From CAZDUS01 sp964609375 (lineage in GTDB: Bacteria > Verrucomicrobiota > Kiritimatiellia > CAIKKV01 > CAITUY01), in NCBI GenBank assembly GCA_964609375.1, contig CAZSSA010000111.1:1-6629 (forward strand): 6,629 nt of DNA, read 5' to 3'. Below the pieces are notes generated by a model. It did not search any database. It was given only the letters and a program-made list of their open reading frames with translations, and was not told the DNA's origin. Position numbers and translations under genes: made by a program. This document shows positions 1-5,282 of the stretch, in pieces (positions within the stretch are counted from its first letter, which is position 1; the number at the start of each line of letters is the position of its first letter).

Positions 1-1414
1 TCAACTCCCGGTCAACCGCCTCATTGGCCGCCACCATGCACTCCTCGATCATCTGGTGCGAAACATCGTTAATCACAGGACGGATGTCTTCAATCATCCC
101 GTCCTTGCCGATGATAATCTGGCTTTCCGGCAGATCAATATTGAGCGCGTCCTTTTGCATGCGCAACTGACGGAGTTGCATGGCCAGCCCGCAGACATCC
201 TTGATCAGCCCCATTACCTCCGGCGATACACTCGCCTCGCGACACTTCATCCCTTCCGGCGTCTCAAGCACGGCCAGCGCCTGCTCATACGTCAATCGCA
301 ACTTGGAATGAATGACACTGCGATCACACCGCGTCCCGATCATCTTTCCAGCACTGTCAAACGTCATGAACACTGAAAATGTCAACCGGTCCTGTCCCGG
401 CTTCAAACTGCATAACCCGTTGGATAACTCCTCCGGCAGCATTGGAATAACCTTATCCGGCAGATACACGCTGTTGCCACGTTCAACCGCCTCCCGATCC
501 AATGCACTACCAGGCGTCACAAAATGACTCACATCCGCAATGTGAACCCCTAACACCCTCATCCCCGCAGCATCCCTTTCCAGCGACAACGCATCGTCAA
601 AATCCTTCGCCGTGACAGGATCCACTGTGAAAATAAACTTGTTCCTCAAATCAAGCCGCCTGCCATGGTCCGTAAGCCTGGACGCCACTGTCCCCGCCTC
701 ATGAATGATGGCAGGAGGAAAAGAATCCGGCAGATTGTAATTCCGCATCACCGCCAGCGTATCCAGCGACGGATTGTCCGCCGGCCCGATGACCTCCATG
801 ATCTCGGCCTCGGGATTGACATGCGCGTTCTCCCAGTTGGTGAATTGAATCACCACCCGGTCATCTATAGCGGCACCCTTTGCCTCCGGCACATAAAAAT
901 CCTGATGATAAGAGGGGTCCATTGGAACGACATACAGGAACTTCCCTGTACTCCTCAGGGTCCCGACCACCACACGCTTCGCCCGCTCCACAAGCCGGAT
1001 AATGTGCCCGTGCCTCTGCCATTCGGGGACCCCGTGCCGCGGCGGCTCCAGTCGCACCACCACCCGGTCACCCGGCAATGCCGTACCCACAGTCCCCCGG
1101 TCGATTTTAACGGCAAAGTCAACCCCGGTATCCATCAGGTAGCCATCGCCCGATCTCTTGATTTCCAGCCGCCCCGTCACCAGATCCGCCACCGCGCCCA
1201 GCGTGTAGCGGGTCTTGCGGATCATCACGATCTCGCCATTGCTCACCATCTGGTGCAAAAGCTGCATCAGCGCCTTTTGCCCCGCTCCGCGCAAATTCAA
1301 CGCCTCCGCCAATTCCCCCGCCGTCATCGGCACATACGCCGGACGCCGGAAGAACTCAAGCACCGTGTCGTGATCAACAACAGTGACAGCCCGTTTTGTT
1401 CCCTTGGTCATCAT
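1..1414 (-). CDS. rnr: RNase R (3'-5' exoribonuclease), partial: C-terminal part lies outside the window
   Basis: RNase R is a processive cytoplasmic 3'-to-5' exoribonuclease that degrades structured RNA, acting in mRNA, rRNA and tmRNA-linked decay. The frame is open from 1414 through position 1 without a stop, giving 471 codons of a protein that is usually 700-800 residues. The order of domains fits: an N-terminal winged-helix-like segment (about 16-75), cold-shock/OB-type segments (about 80-122 and 150-212), then the RNB catalytic domain from about 250. The catalytic acidic cluster is visible as D265, D271, D273 and D274 (VDPVTAKDFDDALSLE), with the same spacing as the magnesium-binding aspartates of E. 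coli RNase R. It is followed by HIADVSHFV and RGNSVYLPD, also typical of RNB. Two ATG codons are adjacent (1414 and 1411). The AAGGAG at 1423-1418 is 3 nt from the first and 6 nt from the second, so translation may really begin at 1411. The gene starts 10 nt after the upstream permease stop, so co-transcription is likely. The S1 domain and C-terminus cannot be checked here. Confidence 0.96.
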   Translation of the reverse strand, partial: MMTKGTKRAVTVVDHDTVLEFFRRPAYVPMTAGELAEALNLRGAGQKALMQLLHQMVSNGEIVMIRKTRYTLGAVADLVTGRLEIKRSGDGYLMDTGVDFAVKIDRGTVGTALPGDRVVVRLEPPRHGVPEWQRHGHIIRLVERAKRVVVGTLRSTGKFLYVVPMDPSYHQDFYVPEAKGAAIDDRVVIQFTNWENAHVNPEAEIMEVIGPADNPSLDTLAVMRNYNLPDSFPPAIIHEAGTVASRLTDHGRRLDLRNKFIFTVDPVTAKDFDDALSLERDAAGMRVLGVHIADVSHFVTPGSALDREAVERGNSVYLPDKVIPMLPEELSNGLCSLKPGQDRLTFSVFMTFDSAGKMIGTRCDRSVIHSKLRLTYEQALAVLETPEGMKCREASVSPEVMGLIKDVCGLAMQLRQLRMQKDALNIDLPESQIIIGKDGMIEDIRPVINDVSHQMIEECMVAANEAVDREL

Positions 1415-1417
1415 CTT

Positions 1418-1423
1418 CTCCTT
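1418..1423 (-). promoter_or_regulatory. Ribosome binding site of rnr (AAGGAG)
   Basis: A perfect AAGGAG lies in the 10-nt gap between the permease stop (TGA, 1427-1425) and the rnr ATG pair. It is the strongest Shine-Dalgarno sequence in the minus-strand operon. Its spacing (3 nt to ATG 1414, 6 nt to ATG 1411) favours the second ATG. It suggests RNase R is translated independently at good efficiency although it sits last in the visible operon. Confidence 0.75.
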
Positions 1424-1424
1424 A

Positions 1425-2381
1425 TCATTCCCTCGACTTCAACCTCGGATCCAGCGCATCGCGTAACGCATCGCCCACCAGATTAAACGCCAACACCACC
1501 ACCAGAATGGCAACGGTGACAGCCGTCATCTCCCACCATACTCCCTGCCATAAGCGGAGGCGGGCATTACTGACCATCACCCCCCACGAGGGCTCCCCCT
1601 GAACACCGATTCCAAGGAAACTCATCAGAACTTCCGTCCCAATGGCGGCAGGAAACCTGAGCGAAAACGTGATGATGATAATATGAAACACATTCGGAAG
1701 GATATGACGAAATATGATCCGCCCATCCCCATACCCCAGGGATCGGGCCGCCATCACATACGCCCGCTCCCGATGCTTCATCACCTCGCCGCGCACCAGC
1801 CGGCATAACCCCACCCACGTCGTGAGCCCGATCCCCAGGTAAACCCCCAGCAACCCCTTCCCCACCACCATCGAGATCGCCAACACAAACAACAGCCCCG
1901 GCATACTCGCCACCGTGCTGTACAACCACACCACAACATCATCCACCCTCCGCCCGAAATACCCCGCCAGGCACCCCAACAACACCCCGATGGGAATGGC
2001 TATCATGGATGTCACCACCCCCACCAGAAAGGCAATCCGCGCTCCCTGAACCGTCCGCTGCAATACATCACGCCCGAGGTTGTCCGTCCCCAACGGATGC
2101 CGCGCCAACCGCCCTAGACCGGCAACAAACCCCGCCTTCTCACCTGCACCGGGAGAAAAGGGATGACGGAACAGGCTCGGCGCCAGATACCGCTCCTGTA
2201 AATTGACGCGTTGATACGAAGGCGTTTCGTCATGGAAACGGTACCACCGATGCATCGCCTCGCCATACAGCGCCACCCCGAAAAAGATCACAATAACCCA
2301 CAGGCAAAACCGCACCAGGCGGCGGCGCATCAACAGCGCCCACGCCTCACGCCACAAGGATTGTCCTTCGGTTTCGCCCAT
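1425..2381 (-). CDS. ABC transporter permease, DppC/OppC type (peptide-family importer)
   Basis: This is the second integral-membrane subunit of a binding-protein-dependent importer of the peptide/opine/nickel family; it would pair with the permease encoded just upstream. The protein has 318 residues, normal for DppC/OppC. One N-terminal membrane segment (about 22-40) is followed by an extracytoplasmic stretch, then the family signature HPLGTDNLGRDVLQRTVQGAR (95-115) leading into the core membrane domain (about 113-304). The cytoplasmic EAA loop that docks on the ATPase is at about 199-230, ending GRIIFRHILPN. The C-terminus DALRDALDPRLK is also characteristic. The ATG at 2381 lies 4 nt after the upstream stop codon. 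I see no good Shine-Dalgarno sequence, so translational coupling to the upstream permease is likely. The transported substrate cannot be told from the permease alone; dipeptide, oligopeptide, microcin-C-like (YejE) or nickel systems all share this fold. Confidence 0.93.
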   Translation of the reverse strand: MGETEGQSLWREAWALLMRRRLVRFCLWVIVIFFGVALYGEAMHRWYRFHDETPSYQRVNLQERYLAPSLFRHPFSPGAGEKAGFVAGLGRLARHPLGTDNLGRDVLQRTVQGARIAFLVGVVTSMIAIPIGVLLGCLAGYFGRRVDDVVVWLYSTVASMPGLLFVLAISMVVGKGLLGVYLGIGLTTWVGLCRLVRGEVMKHRERAYVMAARSLGYGDGRIIFRHILPNVFHIIIITFSLRFPAAIGTEVLMSFLGIGVQGEPSWGVMVSNARLRLWQGVWWEMTAVTVAILVVVLAFNLVGDALRDALDPRLKSRE

Positions 2382-2385
2382 AACG

Positions 2386-3717
2386 TTATCTCAGTTTGAC
2401 CCTCGGGTCAGCCAACGCATAACACACATCTGAAATCAGGCTGGCGACCACATAGACAATCGCCCCCACCAGTACGACTCCACGCACCACATCCACATCC
2501 GAGGAGTTGATGGCATTTACGCTCAATCCGCCCAACCCGGGAATACCAAAGAAACTCTCCAGCATCAGACTGCCCGTATAAAGAAACGGGATGGCAATAA
2601 CCGTGTTCGTAATCACGGGGATCATCGCATTGGGCAACACATGCCGGAACAAGACGCCGATGGGGCCCCGCCCCTTGGCAAACGCCGTCCGTACATAATC
2701 CTTGTACATCTCGTCCAGCATGATGGTCCGGTAGAACCGCAAATTCGCACCCATCGCGCTGACGATGCCAATGGCCACCGGCAACAACAGGTGACGCCAC
2801 GACTCGAACCCCCAGATCGGGAACCACCGCATTGTGAAAGCAAGAAAGAACTGTCCAAAGATAATCCAGACTAGATAGTTCACACTCATTAACGCCACGG
2901 AACTCACCACCAATAGCCGGTCAGGCCACCGGTTCCGGAAATAGGCGCAGAACAATGCCAAGCTGAGCGACAACACCAACTCCCCGGTAAATATGGGCAC
3001 CGTCAACATCAACGACGGCCCTATTCCCTGCCGCAACATCGTCGTTACCTTCTGGCTCGTGGCAATGGATTCCCCGAGATCCCCATGCGCCAGTCGCCCA
3101 AGGAAATGCGTAAGCTGGGAATCAAAAAACTGAGGCATCCGCCTCTCCAACACCAGGACTCGCACCTCCACACCCCCACCAAGCACCTCCATCTCCACAA
3201 CCCCGCCCTCCCCCGCCACAAAGGAAAGTTCTCTCCTCGCCCACTCCTTGGCAAAGGCCACCCCATTCGTCACCCCCTCCAACAGGGCTCCGCCGATCCG
3301 GATAATCCCCCCCCCATCCATCGCACGCCCCTCGACCTCCACCCTGTATCTTGTTTCATTCCGCAACCCAAATACCAACGGCAGTCGATACCGCTTCCCG
3401 CCCCCTTCGAACCGAAGCCACCCACCTCCTCCCTCCCTCACATACACCACCCCCGGTACCCCCCCCCACACCCCAGCACCATTCCTCCCCTCCCATCTCG
3501 GCAACGCACGGGTCGTCGTCCACCATCCCATGAACAGCGGCTTGTTGAATCCCTTCTGCTCGTCAAATTCCTCCAACGCCCGGGGCGATGCATTCTTGCC
3601 TAATGCCACCGATGCCGGACTTCCCCCCACTGCATTGAACAGCAGAAAAGTGATCAGGATAACCCCGAGTACAGTCGGGATCATATAGAGCAATCGGCGT
3701 ATGATGAAATAGGTCAC
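2386..3717 (-). CDS. ABC transporter permease, DppB/OppB/YejB type, with a large extracytoplasmic insertion
   Basis: This is the first permease of a peptide-family ABC importer. The start is GTG at 3717, chosen because it gives the classic family N-terminus TYFIIRRLLYMIPTVLGV (TM1 about 9-30); an upstream Shine-Dalgarno sequence is not evident. Residues 31-62 (GGSPASVALG...ASPRALEEFDEQKGFNKPL) match the usual post-TM1 region. The family pattern resumes at PQFFDSQLTHFLGRLAHGDLGES (195-217), followed by core membrane segments between about 235 and 432. The EAA docking loop is at about 334-363 (EMYKDYVRTAFAKGRG ... FRHVLPN), then TGSLMLESFFGIPGLGGL (381-398) and the C-terminus ALADPRVKLR. At 443 residues it is longer than the usual 310-365; the excess is a block of about 129 residues at 66-194, annotated separately. 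It starts 12 nt after the regulator gene and ends 4 nt before the DppC-type gene. The substrate is unknown. The reading frame is intact on both sides of the insert, so I regard the gene as functional. Confidence 0.93.
   Translation of the reverse strand: MTYFIIRRLLYMIPTVLGVILITFLLFNAVGGSPASVALGKNASPRALEEFDEQKGFNKPLFMGWWTTTRALPRWEGRNGAGVWGGVPGVVYVREGGGGWLRFEGGGKRYRLPLVFGLRNETRYRVEVEGRAMDGGGIIRIGGALLEGVTNGVAFAKEWARRELSFVAGEGGVVEMEVLGGGVEVRVLVLERRMPQFFDSQLTHFLGRLAHGDLGESIATSQKVTTMLRQGIGPSLMLTVPIFTGELVLSLSLALFCAYFRNRWPDRLLVVSSVALMSVNYLVWIIFGQFFLAFTMRWFPIWGFESWRHLLLPVAIGIVSAMGANLRFYRTIMLDEMYKDYVRTAFAKGRGPIGVLFRHVLPNAMIPVITNTVIAIPFLYTGSLMLESFFGIPGLGGLSVNAINSSDVDVVRGVVLVGAIVYVVASLISDVCYALADPRVKLR
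3307..3315 (-). repeat. Homopolymer tract, nine G on the coding strand
   Basis: Nine uninterrupted C on the plus strand read as three consecutive GGG glycine codons (MDGGGI) in the permease insertion domain. Runs of this length are known slippage sites; loss or gain of one base would shift the frame and truncate the permease upstream of its core membrane domain. Confidence 0.85.
3459..3467 (-). repeat. Second homopolymer tract, nine G on the coding strand
   Basis: Nine uninterrupted C on the plus strand are read as TGG GGG GGG G in the permease (VWGGVPG). It lies about 150 bp upstream, in the sense of transcription, of the other 9-nt run, within the same insertion domain. A slip here would also truncate the protein after its first membrane segment. 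Confidence 0.85.
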
Positions 3718-3729
3718 AGGCGATAATCG

Positions 3730-5082
3730 CTAAAAAGGCAGCTTATAGTCCTGAATCTTGCGTTGGATGGTTCGCGTCGAGATCCCAAGTTCGTCAGCCG
3801 TCAATTGTCGATTCCCATCATGACGCCGGAGTGCCGACAAAATTGCCTCCCGTTCAATCTCCGCCAACGTCACACCCCCAGCCGCAGGAGAAACCGTACC
3901 CGCCACGCCACCACGGCCAAGCTTAATGGAATCCGATCCGAGAATACGCCCGGTTTCCATGATCACCGCCGATTCAATCACATTCCGCAACTCACGGACA
4001 TTCCCCGGCCATGAATGTTTTTCCAGCTTGGCCAGAGTCTCAGGGAGTATACGGTCAATCTGCCGTCCATGATCTGCACACGCGGCTTTAACAAACCGTT
4101 CGGTCAGCGCCGGAATATCCTCAAGACGTTCCCGTAGCGCAGGAACCCGGATCGTCACCACCTGCAAGCGATATAACAAATCATGACGGAACTCGCCCGC
4201 TTCCACCAACTCATCAAGGTCTCGATTCGATGCCGCCACAATCCGGGCATCGACCTTGATCGCTGCCCGCCCCCCTACCCGCAACACTTCCTTCTGTTCC
4301 AGCACCCGCAGCAACCGGGCCTGCACCGACTTGGGGGCAATCCCGATTTCATCCAGAAACAACGTTCCTCCCTCCGCCCGTTCAAAGGCGCCGGAATGTC
4401 GCTCGGTCGCCCCGGTAAAGGAACCCTTCTCATGTCCGAACAACTCGGACTCCAACAGCGATTCCGTAAACGCACCGCAGTTGACGGCGACAAAAGGGCC
4501 ATCGGCCCGCCGCCCATCCGCATGGAGCGCCCGTGCCACCAGTTCTTTGCCCGTCCCGCTTTCCCCCAAAACAAGAACCGTCGCATGGGTATCCGCCACC
4601 GCCGCGATTTGACGCAATACCTCTTGCATTTTCGATGAAACCGCCACCATGGACGTCGCCCGGAACCGCCCGCGCACTTCATCACTCAGACGCGCCACTT
4701 CCGACCGCAGGCGACTCGCCTCCGCCGCCCGTCCCACTTTGACCTGCAAATCCTCAAGGTCCAGCGGTTTGACCAGATAATCGTAGGCGCCTTGCCGAAG
4801 CGCACTAACCGCCGTATCCACCGTGCCAAACGCCGTCATGATCAACACCGGCACACCCGGCTTCTGACGCTGCATCGCCTCAAGGACCTTAAGCCCGTCA
4901 ATATCAGGAAGCATAAGGTCCGACAACACCACATGAACCGTTTCCCGCAATGCGGCATCCACCCCCGCCCTGCCCGTGGCCGCCGTCAGGACGCGATACC
5001 CGGCATCACGAATCGCCTCCTCAACGGATTTCCGCCCGTCAGGATCATCCTCAATCACCAAGATGGTCGTCTCCAAATTCAC
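3730..5082 (-). CDS. Sigma-54-dependent response regulator, NtrC family (REC, AAA+, Fis-type HTH)
   Basis: This is a cytoplasmic two-component transcription activator that, once phosphorylated, remodels sigma-54 RNA polymerase. I choose GTG at 5082 (450 residues) because GGAG at 5093-5090 stands 7 nt before it and because the protein then starts directly before the receiver domain. An in-frame GTG at 5112 would add ten residues with no homology-like features. The receiver domain spans about 5-120: acidic pair D12/D13, phospho-acceptor D55 (LSDLMLPDIDG), T83 and K105. A charged linker helix, possibly coiled coil, covers about 119-140. The AAA+ domain has Walker A GESGTGKE (173-180), sigma-54 contact loop GSFTGA (220-225; the commonest form is GAFTGA), Walker B LFLDEIG (241-247), and WPGNVREL (358-365). 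A Fis-type helix-turn-helix occupies about 422-446. The gene is first of the minus-strand operon. No partner histidine kinase is in the window. Targets are not known; the permease operon and the divergent amidohydrolase are natural candidates. Confidence 0.95.
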   Translation of the reverse strand: MNLETTILVIEDDPDGRKSVEEAIRDAGYRVLTAATGRAGVDAALRETVHVVLSDLMLPDIDGLKVLEAMQRQKPGVPVLIMTAFGTVDTAVSALRQGAYDYLVKPLDLEDLQVKVGRAAEASRLRSEVARLSDEVRGRFRATSMVAVSSKMQEVLRQIAAVADTHATVLVLGESGTGKELVARALHADGRRADGPFVAVNCGAFTESLLESELFGHEKGSFTGATERHSGAFERAEGGTLFLDEIGIAPKSVQARLLRVLEQKEVLRVGGRAAIKVDARIVAASNRDLDELVEAGEFRHDLLYRLQVVTIRVPALRERLEDIPALTERFVKAACADHGRQIDRILPETLAKLEKHSWPGNVRELRNVIESAVIMETGRILGSDSIKLGRGGVAGTVSPAAGGVTLAEIEREAILSALRRHDGNRQLTADELGISTRTIQRKIQDYKLPF

Positions 5083-5089
5083 ACGATTG

Positions 5090-5093
5090 CTCC
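5090..5093 (-). promoter_or_regulatory. Ribosome binding site deciding the regulator start
   Basis: GGAG on the minus strand lies 7 nt upstream of GTG 5082, an ideal spacing. The alternative GTG at 5112 is preceded only by a weak AAGA-like purine stretch at unsuitable spacing. This is the main reason for choosing the shorter regulator protein. Confidence 0.6.
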
Positions 5094-5155
5094 ACAAACA
5101 GCCTTGCAACACTCTTAATTACCATTCCCATGACCCTTCCGGCAAGAACTGCGGC

Positions 5156-5171
5156 AACAACTCATGCGCCA
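5156..5171 (-). promoter_or_regulatory. Weak sigma-54-like -24/-12 element
   Basis: The minus strand reads TGGCGCATGAGTTGTT from 5171 to 5156. It matches TGGC and TTG of the TGGCACG-N4-TTGC consensus at correct spacing, but the strongly conserved C of the -12 GC is T, and two bases of the -24 half also differ. If real, transcription would start near 5145 and the activator gene could control itself. The match could easily be chance. Confidence 0.2.
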
Positions 5172-5181
5172 GGGGCATTCA

Positions 5182-5212
5182 TGTATAGGGCCTGCATGTA
5201 TGCGATTGACAA
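5182..5212 (-). promoter_or_regulatory. Candidate sigma-70-type promoter for the regulator operon
   Basis: On the minus strand, TTGTCA (5212-5207, five of six matches to the -35 consensus) is followed after 19 bp by TATACA (5187-5182, four of six matches to the -10). Transcription would begin near 5175, about 90 nt before GTG 5082. The spacer is longer than ideal, and the -35 is part of a perfect palindrome, so a bound protein could block it. It is a candidate only. Confidence 0.35.
5194..5203. repeat. Palindrome GCAT-GT-ATGC next to the operator-like site
   Basis: Four-base arms around GT, sharing base 5203 with the 13-bp palindrome. Its core CATGTAT (5195-5201) repeats a CATGTAT at 5180-5186, 15 bp away. 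Short arms make chance possible, but the clustering in a divergent promoter region supports a regulatory role. Confidence 0.3.
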
Positions 5213-5215
5213 TCG
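5203..5215. promoter_or_regulatory. Perfect palindrome CGATTG-A-CAATCG, possible operator
   Basis: Six-base arms match exactly around a single A. The site lies in the middle of the divergent spacer, overlaps the TTGTCA candidate -35 on the minus strand, and carries a perfect TTGACA hexamer on the plus strand (5206-5211). A dimeric DNA-binding protein, for example the Fis-type domain of the adjacent regulator, could bind here; that assignment is inference. Confidence 0.4.
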
Positions 5216-5282
5216 TTCCACGTTTCCCTACTTCTTCCATGCACGCAAGCGGAAGAATCAAACATCCTTGCCTGGAACAATC

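Larger units (their letters stand above)
3136..3522 (-). other. Glycine-rich, beta-rich insertion domain in the DppB-type permease
   Basis: Codons for residues about 66-194 of the permease form a block with no counterpart in standard DppB/OppB proteins. It sits between FNKPL and PQFFDSQLTHFLG, in the first loop outside the cytoplasmic membrane. The block lacks hydrophobic helices. It shows alternating beta-strand-like segments (YRLPLVFGL, TRYRVEVEGRA, RELSFVAG, VVEMEVLGG, VEVRVLVLERR), with many glycines and few cysteines. The pattern recalls jelly-roll carbohydrate-binding or galactose-binding-like modules, but that is an inference from strand pattern only. The coding strand here is strikingly G/purine-rich with GGG glycine codons and two 9-nt G runs, unlike the rest of the gene. 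Boundaries are approximate. Confidence 0.7.
5083..5282. other. Divergent intergenic control region
   Basis: About 200 bp separate the start codons of the minus-strand regulator operon and the plus-strand amidohydrolase. Promoters for both directions must lie here unless transcripts enter from outside. The stretch contains two adjoining perfect palindromes (5194-5203 and 5203-5215), a CATGTAT direct repeat (5180-5186 and 5195-5201), a possible sigma-70-type promoter on the minus strand and a weaker sigma-54-like element on the minus strand. I see no convincing -10 element on the plus strand. No small ORF here looks real. Confidence 0.7.

Noticed and set aside
665..1486. Plus-strand open frame of 273 codons
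   Set aside because: It lies antisense to RNase R, whose minus-strand frame shows the full RNB catalytic motif. The translation is rich in His, Arg and Pro and has no recognisable domain, as expected of a shadow frame.
3136..3522. Permease insertion as an artefact of frameshift or misassembly
   Set aside because: The frame stays open for about 129 codons and rejoins conserved permease sequence in the correct frame, and the translation has a plausible beta-strand pattern, so a genuine insert is more likely.
3085..3688. Two overlapping plus-strand frames of 172 and 146 codons opposite the permease insert
   Set aside because: They are Pro/His/Ser-rich low-complexity translations caused by the C-rich plus strand. 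The permease frame is continuous with conserved sequence on both sides.
5083..5112. Ten-residue N-terminal extension of the regulator from GTG 5112
   Set aside because: It lacks a proper ribosome binding site, while GTG 5082 has GGAG at 7 nt and starts directly before the receiver domain. It cannot be fully excluded.
5206..5234. Plus-strand sigma-70 promoter for the amidohydrolase based on TTGACA
   Set aside because: The -35 hexamer is perfect, but the sequence 16-18 bp downstream (around TACTTC) matches the -10 consensus poorly. I kept the site only as part of the palindrome.
4950..5282. Long N-terminal extension of the amidohydrolase frame
   Set aside because: The extension runs antisense through the regulator's receiver domain and encodes a Pro/Arg/His-rich stretch unlike M20 proteins. 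ATG 5283 or, less likely, ATG 5181 is the start.
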